Shown here piece by piece: positions 1 through 8,889 of a DNA stretch of 64,000 nucleotides. Numbering within the stretch: the first letter of the stretch is position 1; every line of letters starts with the position of its first letter. The stretch is from Clostridia bacterium. Its GTDB lineage: Bacteria > Bacillota > Clostridia > TANB77 > CAG-508. The stretch spans positions 52,977 through 116,976 of the forward strand of contig JAGAED010000005.1 in the NCBI GenBank assembly GCA_017613275.1, given 5' to 3'. Position numbers and translations under genes: made by a program. Under the pieces are notes generated by a model. The model was not told the DNA's origin. It worked only from the letters and a program-made list of their open reading frames with translations, and did not search any database.

Positions 1-563
1 TGACTTACACTACCTGGAGCTGCTGTTATCTCTTCTGAATACATTGTTTGAATTGAATCGATAATTACAAGTTTGGGGTTTAAATCAATTATTGCCTGAT
101 TTACTATATCTATATCTGTTTCTCCTAAAAACATGATATCTTCATTGTTTATTCCAAGTCTATCTGCTCTCAGCTTTATCTGTTCTGCGGACTCTTCGCC
201 AGATACATATAAAACTTTTCCTTCTCCTTTAACCTTATCACAAAGTTGTAAAATTAAAGTAGACTTTCCAATACCTGGTTCTCCACCAAGTAATGTTAAA
301 GAGCCTTTAACTAAGCCTCCGCCAAGCACTCTATCCAACTCGCCAAAACCCGTTGGAATTCTTATTGTATCTTTTGCTGTATAATCATTTAATTTTTGAG
401 GCATATTACTTGTCTTATCTTTTTTCACACTACTATTTTTAGTTTCTACTACCTTTTGCTCAAAAAAAGAATTCCAACTCCCGCAAGCTGGACACTTTCC
501 AAGCCATTTGGAAGACTCGTTTCCACACTCATTGCATACAAAAACTGTTTTAGATTTTGCCAT
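1..563 (-). CDS. radA: DNA repair protein RadA (C-terminal part lies beyond the left edge)
   Basis: RadA is a RecA-like ATPase that helps process recombination intermediates and branch migration. The visible N-terminal part has a four-cysteine zinc finger (VCNECG near residue 9, CPACGSW near residue 25). The ATPase core follows with Walker A GGEPGIGKST, then YVSGEESAEQ and a Walker B-like VIIDSIQT. The start at 563 is the ATG of MAKSKTVFVC. About 187 residues are visible of a protein that is usually near 450. There is no sign of damage in the visible part. Confidence 0.95.
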   Translation of the reverse strand, partial: MAKSKTVFVCNECGNESSKWLGKCPACGSWNSFFEQKVVETKNSSVKKDKTSNMPQKLNDYTAKDTIRIPTGFGELDRVLGGGLVKGSLTLLGGEPGIGKSTLILQLCDKVKGEGKVLYVSGEESAEQIKLRADRLGINNEDIMFLGETDIDIVNQAIIDLNPKLVIIDSIQTMYSEEITAAPGSVS

Positions 564-600
564 TTTTTCTCACTTCCCTAGTTTGCTTTTTTAAGAATCA

Positions 601-646
601 AAAAAATTATAGCATAACAAAATTAATTATGCTATAATTTTTTTAA
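601..646 (-). terminator. Intrinsic terminator after the 116-residue unknown gene
   Basis: A 13-bp AT-rich stem (AATTATAGCATAA and its complement) is flanked by A and T runs, so it could act on both strands. It lies directly 3' of the minus-strand gene ending at 650. Confidence 0.7.
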
Positions 647-649
647 TTT

Positions 650-1000
650 TTACGCTCTTTTTTTCTTACCAAATGAAATTTCTTGGAATAAGAAGTCGTG
701 TACTTTTTCCCAAGTTATTTCTTGATGTAAGAATTCATTGATTTCGTCTTCAACTTTTTGTTGATATGGAGTTAGAACAACTTTTATTTCATGATTCCAA
801 GGAATGTCTTGGAACATAACAGCTTTGAATTTTGACCAGAAACCTGTTTTTGTTGGTAAATTTGATTTTTGGCTTACTACATCAATGTTTCCACCAAAAT
901 TTACTCCATTTACAACACCTTCAGCTCCGTTATTTTCTCCTCCGATTGTTCCTAATTCAACTCCACCAAATACTCCATTTACTTCGCTTATATCTGCCAT
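650..1000 (-). CDS. Small protein of unknown function with three related FQ[DE]I motifs
   Basis: I do not recognise this 116-residue protein. The start at 1000 (MADISEVNG) follows GGAGGA at good spacing; a longer upstream extension lacks such a site. The N-terminal half is rich in Gly, Asn and Val. The C-terminal half holds three related segments, FQDIPW, HQEITW and FQEISF, each preceded by a hydrophobic residue pair, and it ends in a basic GKKKRA tail. There is no signal peptide or membrane segment. It is separated from radA and mtaB by its own terminator and leader, so it is probably a single-gene unit. Confidence 0.75.
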   Translation of the reverse strand: MADISEVNGVFGGVELGTIGGENNGAEGVVNGVNFGGNIDVVSQKSNLPTKTGFWSKFKAVMFQDIPWNHEIKVVLTPYQQKVEDEINEFLHQEITWEKVHDFLFQEISFGKKKRA

Positions 1001-1148
1001 GGCTATTTCCTCCTTTGTGACTATTGAATTCATATTATTTATACTATAATTGGAAAATAAATACAAGCACATTTGTATTAAAAATTCTTTACATTTTCAT
1101 TACTAAAATATTACTATTTTGTTACAAAAGCAAAATATATTTATTTTG

Positions 1149-2441
1149 CTATATAGTTGCAATCAAATAATTATTTTTAATACAAATGATATTGACATCT
1201 GCAATGGTGTTTGACAAATCTTGATCAGATTCGCAATATACTAATATATAATTTTGTGTATGCCCTTTGTATAGGCCTTTTTTCTCTTCTTCAAATAGAA
1301 CTTTTACGTTTTTTCCAATATAAGTTTGATTATATTCTAACTCATTTTTATCAGATAGTTCTATAAGTTTTTTGCTTCTTTGTTCTTTTATATTTCCGTC
1401 TACTTGTTTTGGCATTTTGGCTGCTGGTGTTCCTTTTCTTTGAGAATACTTGAACACATGCATTTTATAAAATTTTATTTTACTTAAGAATTCATAAGTT
1501 CTTTCAAATTCTTCGTCTGTTTCTCCTGGGAAACCAACTATTATGTCTGTTGTTAAAATAACATCATCATAAGTTTTTCTTAGTAAGTCTACAATTTTTT
1601 CAAACTGCTCTGTTGTATATTTTCTATTCATCCTTTTTAATGTTTCGTCACATCCACTTTGCAAAGATAAATGAAAATGATGGCATATTTTTTCTAGTTT
1701 TACAAGTCTTTCAAGGAATTCTTCTGTTATCAAAGTTGGCTCTAATGAACCTAATCTTATTCTTTCTATTCCCTCAACTTGATTGATTTTTTCTAACAAA
1801 TCTATTAACCCAATATCTTCTTCTAAGTCTTTTCCATATGATGCAACATGAATTCCTGTTATTACAACTTCTTTTATTCCAGTTTTTGCAATTTTATCTA
1901 TTTCAGAAATTACACTTTCTGGCTTTCTACTTCTTATTTTTCCTCTTGCATATGGAATAATGCAATATGTACAAAATCTATTACATCCATCTTGAACTTT
2001 GATTACAGCTCTTGTTTTTTCTGTGAATGTAACATCTCCAAAGTCAACAAATTCGTCAGTTTTCATTACATCTTCAAGCTCTTCAATTTTATTTTTTTCT
2101 TGGATATAGTTTTCTACATATTTTACAATGTCCTTTTTTTCATTATTTCCAAGTACTATATCAATTTCTTCCATTTTTTCTAATTCATCTTTTGCAACCT
2201 GAGCATAACATCCGCAAGCAACTACTATTGCATTTGGATTTATTTCCTTAACACGCCTTAACATTTGTCTAGATTTTCTATCTGACATATTTGTTACTGT
2301 ACATGTATTTACCACACATATATCTGCAATTTCTTGCTTTTCAACAAGTTCATAGCCATGTTCTATAAATTGCTCAGCCATAGCATTTGATTCATATTGA
2401 TTTACTTTACATCCTAATGTTATAAATGTAACCTTTTTCAT
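1149..2441 (-). CDS. mtaB: tRNA (N6-threonylcarbamoyladenosine 37-C2)-methylthiotransferase MtaB
   Basis: This radical-SAM enzyme converts t6A37 to ms2t6A37 in tRNAs that read ANN codons. The N-terminal UPF0004 domain begins KKVTFITLGCKVNQYES with the cluster cysteines expected for the family (TLGCKVNQ, NTCTVT, ACGCYAQ). The radical-SAM motif CNRFCTYC lies near residue 153, followed by a long TIM-barrel section and a C-terminal TRAM-like region. The 430-residue length is normal. AGGGGG upstream supports the start. It acts on the same tRNA position that TsaE and TsaB, encoded nearby, help to modify first. Confidence 0.95.
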   Translation of the reverse strand: MKKVTFITLGCKVNQYESNAMAEQFIEHGYELVEKQEIADICVVNTCTVTNMSDRKSRQMLRRVKEINPNAIVVACGCYAQVAKDELEKMEEIDIVLGNNEKKDIVKYVENYIQEKNKIEELEDVMKTDEFVDFGDVTFTEKTRAVIKVQDGCNRFCTYCIIPYARGKIRSRKPESVISEIDKIAKTGIKEVVITGIHVASYGKDLEEDIGLIDLLEKINQVEGIERIRLGSLEPTLITEEFLERLVKLEKICHHFHLSLQSGCDETLKRMNRKYTTEQFEKIVDLLRKTYDDVILTTDIIVGFPGETDEEFERTYEFLSKIKFYKMHVFKYSQRKGTPAAKMPKQVDGNIKEQRSKKLIELSDKNELEYNQTYIGKNVKVLFEEEKKGLYKGHTQNYILVYCESDQDLSNTIADVNIICIKNNYLIATI

Positions 2442-2453
2442 TATTTCCCCCTA

Positions 2454-2513
2454 AACTTTTTGAACCTGGTTTTTCGGGAGTGTCCCAAAAAACCAGGTCC
2501 CAAAAGTTAATTA
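2454..2513. repeat. AGTGTCCC-core intergenic hairpin, copy 1 (nested)
   Basis: An inner palindrome built on CCTGGTTTTT and its complement encloses GGGAGTGTCCC. It is wrapped by a second stem of the AACTTTT type. It lies at the 3' end of mreB/mbl, immediately before the mtaB start, so it may terminate the upstream transcript. Confidence 0.8.
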
Positions 2514-2517
2514 ATTT

Positions 2518-3528
2518 CTATCTTTTAACTTTTCCTTCTAATACATCTAAATTATCTAATGCTTTTCCAGTACCTAATGCAACACAAGAAACTGAATCTT
2601 GTGCAATCATTACATTTATTCCTGTTTTTTCTTGTAAAAGCTTGTCCAAACCATCTACTAAGCAACCGCCACCTGTCATATAAATTCCTCTATCGCTTAT
2701 ATCTGCAGCAAGCTCTGGTGGTGTTTTCTCTAAAACTACATGAACCGCATCTACAATCATCATTGCTGGTTCATATAGTGCTTCTAGCATTTCGCTTGAA
2801 TGTACTGTTACTGTTTTTGGAAGTCCTGTAATTAGGTCTCTTCCTCTTATATCCATTTCTACATCTTGAATTTTAGGATAAACGCATCCAACATTTACTT
2901 TTAAGTCTTCTGCTGTTCTTTCTCCTATCATCATGTTATATTTTTTCTTAACATATTTTACAATATACTCGTCAAATCTATCTCCTGCTACTTTAAGAGA
3001 TGAACTTACAACTGTACCTCCTAAAGATATAACCGCTATATCTGTTGTTCCTCCACCGATATCAACAACCATATTTCCACATGGTTTTGAAATATCTAAA
3101 CCTGCTCCAATTGCAGCAGCAAGAGGTTCTTCAATTAAATAAACCTTTCTAGCACCAGCTTGTGTAGCAGCATCTATTACAGCCTTTTTTTCAACCTCTG
3201 TAACTTGTGAAGGAATACAAATCATAATTCTTGGAGCGAAAATAAATCTTCCGCCAACTTTATTTATGAAATATTTAAGCATTTTTTCTGTTACTGTATA
3301 GTTTGAAATTACACCATCTCTTAAAGGTCTTGTAGCAACAATATTCCCTGGTGTTCTGCCAAGCATTCTTCTTGCTTCTTGTCCAACAGCAACAACATCT
3401 CCCGTATTACTATCTACTGCAACAACAGAAGGTTCTCTTAAAACAATTCCTTTTCCTTTAACGTATGCTATAACTGTTGCTGTGCCTAAATCTATTCCAA
3501 TATCTTGGCCAAAATCAAACTTAAACAT
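2518..3528 (-). CDS. mreB: Rod-shape-determining actin homologue, MreB/Mbl family
   Basis: This cytoplasmic actin-like ATPase forms filaments under the membrane that guide cell-wall synthesis. Sequence features are the phosphate-1 loop GIDLGTATVIAY, the conserved KGKGIVLREPSVVA stretch, the EEPLAAAIG segment, the phosphate-2 loop VDIGGGTTDIAV and the adenosine-binding region MTGGGCLVDGLD. The start is placed at the ATG at 3528 because AAAGGAG lies about 10 nt upstream; the TTG at 3537 would overlap that site. The length of 336 residues is typical. mreB, mbl and mreBH cannot be separated from sequence alone. No mreC or mreD is adjacent. Confidence 0.92.
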   Translation of the reverse strand: MFKFDFGQDIGIDLGTATVIAYVKGKGIVLREPSVVAVDSNTGDVVAVGQEARRMLGRTPGNIVATRPLRDGVISNYTVTEKMLKYFINKVGGRFIFAPRIMICIPSQVTEVEKKAVIDAATQAGARKVYLIEEPLAAAIGAGLDISKPCGNMVVDIGGGTTDIAVISLGGTVVSSSLKVAGDRFDEYIVKYVKKKYNMMIGERTAEDLKVNVGCVYPKIQDVEMDIRGRDLITGLPKTVTVHSSEMLEALYEPAMMIVDAVHVVLEKTPPELAADISDRGIYMTGGGCLVDGLDKLLQEKTGINVMIAQDSVSCVALGTGKALDNLDVLEGKVKR

Positions 3529-3631
3529 ATAACTCAAACTCCTTTTGGTTTTAATATTACATTTTTATTTCAATCGTATTGCAATTATATTACATTTCTT
3601 CACATTTAGCAAGTAGTTTTTAATAAAAATA

Positions 3632-3660
3632 TTGACCTGTATTATTTTTTATAATATAAT
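3632..3660 (+). promoter_or_regulatory. sigma-A-type promoter of tsaE
   Basis: TTGACC, a 17-bp spacer and TATAAT lie 34 nt upstream of the tsaE start. The downstream bases TATTTACATAAA are shared with the tsaB promoter at 6329. Confidence 0.75.
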
Positions 3661-3694
3661 ATTTACATAAATATTATCGAAATGAGGTATAAAA

Positions 3695-4135
3695 ATGCAA
3701 ACATTTCAATTTAAATCAAACAGCGAAAACGAAACAAAACAATTTGCAAAAGAATTAGCTGCCAAACTTAAAATTGGTGATATAATTGTGCTTTCTGGCG
3801 AACTTGGTTCTGGTAAAACCAAATTTACAGAAGGTATTTTAGAATACTTTGGTTTAGAAAATGAAATTTCTAGCCCAACTTTTACAATTGTAAATGAATA
3901 TAATAGCACCCCACCTATTTTCCATTTTGATGTTTATAGATTAGAAGACGAAGATGAATTCTTGGCAATCGGTGGAGAAGAATATTTTGAAAGAGGAATT
4001 TGCATAATTGAATGGGGCGAAATGATTGAAGATTTGCTTCCACCAAATTATACAAAAATTTCATTTTCAAAAGACCCAGAAAACGAAAATGTGCGTAATT
4101 TAGATATTCAAGTAAAATCACAAAAAGCTAAATAG
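3695..4135 (+). CDS. tsaE: tRNA threonylcarbamoyladenosine biosynthesis ATPase TsaE
   Basis: TsaE is the ATPase that drives the TsaB-TsaD complex to make t6A37. The 146-residue protein has Walker A GELGSGKTKF near residue 35. It also has the family segment SSPTFTIVNEY, followed by FHFDVYRLEDEDEF and the IIEWGE motif. Both flanks carry genes of the opposite strand, so it is its own transcription unit. A hairpin terminator overlaps the stop codon. In many Bacillota tsaE, tsaB and rimI form one operon; here tsaE and tsaB are separated by an inserted minus-strand surface-protein gene. Confidence 0.95.
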   Translation: MQTFQFKSNSENETKQFAKELAAKLKIGDIIVLSGELGSGKTKFTEGILEYFGLENEISSPTFTIVNEYNSTPPIFHFDVYRLEDEDEFLAIGGEEYFERGICIIEWGEMIEDLLPPNYTKISFSKDPENENVRNLDIQVKSQKAK

Positions 4136-4157
4136 ATAAATCTATTTAGCTTTTTTA
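4122..4157 (+). terminator. Intrinsic terminator of tsaE
   Basis: AAAAAGCTAAATAGA and its complement form a stem around TAAA, followed by T6. The tsaE stop codon lies inside the hairpin. Confidence 0.85.
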
Positions 4158-4215
4158 CAATTTGTGCTAATTGTAAATATCTTTTACATATTTTCCCATT
4201 TTGAATTTTGTCATT

Positions 4216-4239
4216 ACTTTTTAAAGTGTCCCAAAAAGT
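4216..4239. repeat. AGTGTCCC-core intergenic hairpin, copy 2
   Basis: ACTTTTT and AAAAAGT flank the AAGTGTCCC core. It lies between the convergent tsaE and pilin-like genes. Confidence 0.7.
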
Positions 4240-4244
4240 CCGTT

Positions 4245-5864
4245 CTAGTTTATTCCCCATACATTATATATGTAGTCATTATTTCTACTTGTTATTGTTT
4301 TTGTTCCTGTTGGATTATCTGTTATTTTTATACTAGATGGCAAATAAATTAATACTCGCAAACCATACTTAAAATGACAACCATTACTAGTATAAAGTCC
4401 TTTGTTATCTGGTTGTACGCAATATAGATTTTCCTTAAAAGTAGTATGGCGAGAAGCTAACCAATAATACGAGTAATTATCTATTAAAGATTCATATTTT
4501 CCATTATTTACTACATTATCATCGGTTTTATATATTTTTTTAAACGTTGAATCAGTTATTGTATCAGCACTTGTTCCATTTGTAATATATTTTGTATACC
4601 AATTATCTAATTTTGATTTTGTTAAAACACTAGCTGTTATATTATTTTCTGAATTTCCATAATCAGCAGTCCAATCCCTTATTTTATACGTTGTTCCTAA
4701 TTCTGAAATAGTCACATCTGCGGGACTATTATCTTCTCCCGTTAAAATATATTCACTTTTATATCCACCATTAACTATCGGAGAATGGTAATAATCTTCA
4801 CAACATCCTGATGATATCAATGTTATTGCTCCATTATCAGATATATCAAAAATTCTCCATCCTGTTACTGATTGATATGTTGTTATTCCGTTTGTTGTTA
4901 TTTTTTCTTGGACATAATTATAATTACTTGAAGAAGGTGTTGCTGAATTTCCATTTTTTCCATTTGTTGTTGTAAATCCACCAAATTTATAACTTGAACT
5001 AGGTAAATTAGTAGAATTTGCAACTGGCTCCGTAGTTCCATCCGTATAATGTATTAGTATATTACCACTTTCATCTGTTGTCCAACTTCCTGCATCATAA
5101 GATACAAAATCTCCTACTTGTGGCACTACTACCTCTCTTACTGGTATTTGGCATTGAGCTGTATAAGTTTTACCGCCATCTGTTACACTTGCTTTTATTG
5201 TTGCAGTTCCTTCCGCCACACCTGTTACTTTTCCTGTGGTTGAATTTACTGTAGCATAATTAGTTGTTAAACTTGTCCATGTTACTTGGGCATCAGTAGA
5301 TACATCTCTTCTTTTTACATCTAACATTGCAAACCCATCTTTTGCAATATATGAAGGTATATTTGTTATTTTAATTCCCGGTACATTATCCTCTATTTCT
5401 TCCCATGTTAATATTCCGTCTTCAATTGTTATTGTGCCTTCTACTATAAAATCTCTTGTTGTTATTGTAATTGTGGCATTTCCTTTTATGCTGTTTGTTT
5501 CTGCTTGTATTACTTCTATTGATGCTTTTCCTTGTGTTTTTCCATGATATGATTTTACTGCATCTATTACTGCTTGGCCTACTGTTGTTGAAGCATCGCC
5601 TGCTGCTACACCATTTCCTACATAAGCTGTTTCATAGGCTTCTGTTTTTGCATTTATAGCTGCTACTGCAATTTGGTCTTTTGCTGAACCAATGTCATTC
5701 TTTTGTTCTGCTTCATTTGCTTTTGCTGGTGCAGAATCACTTCCTGTTAATGCACTTATTGTGATTCCAGCTAATATTAGCAAAACAATGATTGTGATTA
5801 TTAACGCGATTAAAGTAATACCTTTGTTACTTTTTCCGCATTTTTTTAAGTAATTTTTTTCCAT
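4245..5864 (-). CDS. Type IV pilin-like surface protein with an Ig-like (Big_2) domain
   Basis: The 539-residue protein starts with a class III signal. A lysine/glycine-ended leader (KKCGKSNKG) precedes the hydrophobic helix ITLIALIITIIVLLILAG, as in type IV prepilins, with cleavage expected after Gly-15. After a helical stretch, residues of about 165-245 look like a bacterial Ig-like Big_2 domain (VTWTSLTTNYATVNSTTGKV, then GVAEGTATIKASV). The C-terminal half is rich in Tyr, Asn, Ser and Thr and contains GWRIFDISDNGAITLISSG; I cannot assign it. No pilus assembly genes are in the window, so it may be a pseudopilin-anchored exported protein. It separates tsaE from tsaB. Confidence 0.8.
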   Translation of the reverse strand: MEKNYLKKCGKSNKGITLIALIITIIVLLILAGITISALTGSDSAPAKANEAEQKNDIGSAKDQIAVAAINAKTEAYETAYVGNGVAAGDASTTVGQAVIDAVKSYHGKTQGKASIEVIQAETNSIKGNATITITTRDFIVEGTITIEDGILTWEEIEDNVPGIKITNIPSYIAKDGFAMLDVKRRDVSTDAQVTWTSLTTNYATVNSTTGKVTGVAEGTATIKASVTDGGKTYTAQCQIPVREVVVPQVGDFVSYDAGSWTTDESGNILIHYTDGTTEPVANSTNLPSSSYKFGGFTTTNGKNGNSATPSSSNYNYVQEKITTNGITTYQSVTGWRIFDISDNGAITLISSGCCEDYYHSPIVNGGYKSEYILTGEDNSPADVTISELGTTYKIRDWTADYGNSENNITASVLTKSKLDNWYTKYITNGTSADTITDSTFKKIYKTDDNVVNNGKYESLIDNYSYYWLASRHTTFKENLYCVQPDNKGLYTSNGCHFKYGLRVLIYLPSSIKITDNPTGTKTITSRNNDYIYNVWGIN

Positions 5865-5879
5865 AAAATTTTTCCTCCC

Positions 5880-6285
5880 TTTCTTTTGTTTTTATTTATA
5901 ATTGAATTCCAATGTTTATTGAAATTGCAAATATTAATAACACGCCAAAAAAGCTAGAAATAAGGCACAATTATTTTGTGTCTTATTTCTAGCTTTTTAT
6001 ATTTTCTGTAAACTATATTTAATATTTTTTGGCACCCTAAAAATGATACACTTTTTTTATTAAAAGTGCTTAATCCCTTTTTTATTTCATTAGAAATGCT
6101 TGTGTGTGTGTGTGTGTACAGCCGCAGGGGTTACATCATTTATCATGTTTGTACCTTCTTTCTCTTTTGTTTTTTGTGGACGAGCTATGCTCGCCCCTAC
6201 AAATGTATGAGTTAATTTTAGCAAATCTGATTAAATTTTACAATAGTTTTAATAAAAGTGTAATATAATTGTAATATTTCATTTT
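5880..6285. other. Gene-free region with a long hairpin, a TG microsatellite and a REP-like palindrome
   Basis: I see no credible gene here. At 5949-6000 a long near-perfect stem based on AAAAAGCTAGAAATAAG and its complement is probably the 5' boundary hairpin of this locus or a terminator. A TG dinucleotide run lies near 6101-6118. At about 6175-6205 a GACGAGC/GCTCGCCCC palindrome resembles REP-type repeats. Confidence 0.6.
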
Positions 6286-6310
6286 ACTTTTTGAAAGTGT
6301 CCCAATAAGA
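6286..6310. repeat. AGTGTCCC-core intergenic repeat, copy 3 (half-site)
   Basis: ACTTTTTGAAAGTGTCCC is intact, but the second arm is degenerate (AATAAGAT in place of AAAAAGTTAA). It lies just upstream of the tsaB promoter. Confidence 0.65.
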
Positions 6311-6328
6311 TCTAAGTTTATTTTTAGC

Positions 6329-6357
6329 TTGACCTATATGTTTTTTTATATTATAAT
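6329..6357 (+). promoter_or_regulatory. sigma-A-type promoter of tsaB
   Basis: TTGACC, a 17-bp spacer and TATAAT are followed by TATTTACATAAA, nearly identical to the tsaE promoter. The tsaB start is 30 nt downstream, after AGGAGAAG. Confidence 0.75.
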
Positions 6358-6387
6358 ATTTACATAAAAAATATTTAGGAGAAGTTT

Positions 6388-7077
6388 ATGAAAATTTTAG
6401 CAATAGAAACATCTAGCAAAATATGTGGAGCATGTTTGTGTGAAGATGATAGAGTTTTAGATATATTAGAAATTGACAATGGCTTAACTCATTCTCAAAA
6501 TTTAATGCCATTGATTCAAAATTTATTAGAAAAAAATAGTTTAAAAATTCCAGAAATTGATGCATTTGTGTGTGACATCGGCCCTGGCTCTTTTACAGGA
6601 ATTAGAATTGGTGTAGCAACTGCAATGGCTTTTGTGGATTGTTCTGAAAACGCAAATTTTACTGGTGTTAATTCGTTAGAAACATTAGCTTATAATATTA
6701 AAGAAGATGGCTTTATAACAAGCATTATTGATTGTAAAAATGGCAATTGCTATTATGCACTTTATGAACTAAAAAATGGAGAATATAATGAAATTATTCC
6801 TCCTACTGCCGCTTCCATTTTGGAAATGTTTGAAACATTAAAGAGCACAACCAATAATCCAATTACATTTGTAGGAGACGGTGTAACAAACTATAAAAAC
6901 GAAATTTTAGCAAATATGAACAATGCAATCTATGCAAGTGAATCTTTAAACATCATAAATACTTCAAACCTTGCACTTGCAGGCTTTAATAAAATTAAAA
7001 ATAACAATACTAAACCACTTACACCACTATATTTAAAAAAGCCACAAGCTCAAAGACAATTGGAAGAAAAAAAATAA
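6388..7077 (+). CDS. tsaB: tRNA threonylcarbamoyladenosine biosynthesis protein TsaB
   Basis: TsaB is the catalytically inactive ASKHA-fold partner that binds TsaD in t6A37 synthesis. The protein (229 residues) begins MKILAIETSS, the degenerate phosphate-1 loop of the family. It also has VCDIGPGSFTGIRIGVA near residue 62, the hallmark of TsaB. AGGAG precedes the ATG. tsaD is not in the window. The gene converges with rimI, and the two share a short terminator region. Confidence 0.95.
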   Translation: MKILAIETSSKICGACLCEDDRVLDILEIDNGLTHSQNLMPLIQNLLEKNSLKIPEIDAFVCDIGPGSFTGIRIGVATAMAFVDCSENANFTGVNSLETLAYNIKEDGFITSIIDCKNGNCYYALYELKNGEYNEIIPPTAASILEMFETLKSTTNNPITFVGDGVTNYKNEILANMNNAIYASESLNIINTSNLALAGFNKIKNNNTKPLTPLYLKKPQAQRQLEEKK

Positions 7078-7090
7078 AAATGAATAAAAA

Positions 7091-7122
7091 AATGAGAAAT
7101 GTTAAAAACATTTCTCTATTTT
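7091..7122 (+). terminator. Intrinsic terminator of tsaB
   Basis: A GAGAAATGTT and AACATTTCTC stem is followed by a T-rich run. It overlaps the 3' end of the convergent rimI gene. Confidence 0.8.
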
Positions 7123-7548
7123 TTTCTCCATTATTATTGCAGTCTCTTTTCCATTATAATATTTTTTTCTCTGCCCTATCTCTACAAAACCTATATTTTT
7201 GTAGAGTTTCAAAGCAATACTATTATTCTCGTTTACTTCTAAAGTAATACGCTTACAGTCCTTTTGTTCAGAAACATTTATCAATTCTTTTAAAAGAATT
7301 GTTCCTATTCCACGATTTCTTGCACTTTTTTTAGTTACAATATTTGTTATATCAGCTTCATCTAGTATAAACTGAATCCCTGCAAAGCCAACAATCTCAT
7401 TATTTTCATCTTTTACGACAATCATATATGAATTATCGTTTTGCAATTCTTTTTCTAAAATATTAGAATTCCAAAAATCATCAAAATCACTTTGTAAATT
7501 ATCTTTTATTTGTTCTAAATCCATTATAGACATTTTTTCTATCTTCAT
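7102..7548 (-). CDS. rimI: Ribosomal protein S18-alanine N-acetyltransferase-like GNAT enzyme
   Basis: This is a GNAT-fold acetyltransferase of 148 residues. The acetyl-CoA site is the RNRGIGTILLKELI motif near residue 81. It is followed by ITLEVNENNSIALKLYKNIGF and the family ending VEIGQRKKYYNGKETAIIM, which matches RimI. The start is placed at 7548 (MKIEKMSIMD) because AGAGG lies just upstream; an upstream ATG at 7581 lacks one. rimI beside tsaB is the usual gene order in Bacillota, although here it is on the opposite strand. Confidence 0.88.
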   Translation of the reverse strand: MKIEKMSIMDLEQIKDNLQSDFDDFWNSNILEKELQNDNSYMIVVKDENNEIVGFAGIQFILDEADITNIVTKKSARNRGIGTILLKELINVSEQKDCKRITLEVNENNSIALKLYKNIGFVEIGQRKKYYNGKETAIIMEKKIEKCF

Positions 7549-7595
7549 TTTAACCTCTTTAAAATATATTAAATGGAGCACTTATGTGCTCCGAA

Positions 7596-8768
7596 TTACT
7601 TATATGAACTATAACTCAAAGAAGGATAACTAAATTCCATTCCGTCCTCTGTAAACTTTCCAGATGGTGTATGATCTTTAGTAATTTCCCCATATCCTTT
7701 TAGGAAATACTTGTATTTCATACTTTCCGTTGCCACCCCGTTAACTACTATTGGGTCATCCCATGTAGTATCAACTGCATAATAGTTTCCATCTAGTTTA
7801 ACATAGTTCCATGCATGATTTTCACTTCTACCAGTAGAATTCGTTGCTTTTCCAATTACTAGTGTACTTTCAATTCCCATTCCGTCTAGTATGTATTTAA
7901 ACGCCTTCGCATAGCCTTCGCACACACATTTACCATTTACTAACGCACCATATATATCATAAGTATTACTGCTAGAAAGTGAACTATCATACTCAATATT
8001 ATCTATTAAATAATTATGTACCATTTTTATATTATCATAAACACTACTTGTTTTTTTGCTAATTAAACTGTTTCTTATATTTGAAACTTTACTAACTGCA
8101 TCATCTACTTGAGCTTTGGATCTAAAATTATCACTTAAGTAACTACTTGCTTCTCCATTATTTATATAAACATTATATGTTTTTTTACTGCCTCTTGTTG
8201 TTGTTTCAATATTTAAATACATTTTGCTTGCATTCAAATAAAACACATCTGGATTATCATAAAAATATGCTTCAATAGCAGATTGGAAATAGTCTCCCAA
8301 TTTTTTCTGGCCATCTTCTGATGACAAAACATCTGTAAATGCTGTACCTAAATTAACCTGATGCGTTCCTGATTTCATTTGCTCTTTGTTACTTTCTAAT
8401 GCTTTATATATTGTCTGAGAATATTTATTTAACTGATTAAAAAAGTATTTGTTAACACTTACATTATCATAATTCACAGAAGTTTGGTTTGCAGATGTAT
8501 TTGTACTTTTTATAGTTGTTTTTATTTTTGGAATTTCAAGTGATTCCAATGTACTTTTTCCATTGCTTGAATCATTTGTGTATATGTTTTCTTCGCTAGT
8601 ATATAAAATTCCTTCATTTTCATAGTATTCAGCCTCTTGTTGGCTTTCAGGATTTAAAATGTTTATACCAAAAATATCTTGAAATATTATTATTCCTATA
8701 ATTCCAGTAGCAAATATTATTGCTAGTATTATGAAAAACATAAGTATTGAAGTTAATTTACTTTTCAT
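7596..8768 (-). CDS. Membrane-anchored transglutaminase-like (papain-fold) protein
   Basis: The N-terminal segment (residues about 7-32) is a hydrophobic anchor, then a Ser/Thr/Asn-rich linker of about 60 residues. The C-terminal part has the transglutaminase-core triad: Cys in NGKCVCEGYAKAFKYIL, His in SENHAWNYVKL and Asp in YAVDTTWDDP. This arrangement is typical of extracytoplasmic transglutaminase-like cysteine peptidases. The substrate is unknown. The gene is upstream of and divergent from gerABC. The 390-residue length suggests a complete protein. Confidence 0.85.
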   Translation of the reverse strand: MKSKLTSILMFFIILAIIFATGIIGIIIFQDIFGINILNPESQQEAEYYENEGILYTSEENIYTNDSSNGKSTLESLEIPKIKTTIKSTNTSANQTSVNYDNVSVNKYFFNQLNKYSQTIYKALESNKEQMKSGTHQVNLGTAFTDVLSSEDGQKKLGDYFQSAIEAYFYDNPDVFYLNASKMYLNIETTTRGSKKTYNVYINNGEASSYLSDNFRSKAQVDDAVSKVSNIRNSLISKKTSSVYDNIKMVHNYLIDNIEYDSSLSSSNTYDIYGALVNGKCVCEGYAKAFKYILDGMGIESTLVIGKATNSTGRSENHAWNYVKLDGNYYAVDTTWDDPIVVNGVATESMKYKYFLKGYGEITKDHTPSGKFTEDGMEFSYPSLSYSSYK

Positions 8769-8889
8769 TTGTTTTCCTCCAATCTTTATATGTATTACTA
8801 TAATTTAATTATAACATTTTATCAATAAAAAAGCCAGTATATTTGTGGAAATTTTGGTTATATTATTTTTTGATAGAAAAGGAGCTTAA

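Noticed and set aside
133..384. Plus-strand open frame inside radA, as an example of many similar frames
   Set aside because: It is antisense to a clear gene, has no ribosome site and no recognisable product. Similar Leu-rich or Ser-rich plus-strand frames opposite minus-strand genes were discarded for the same reasons.
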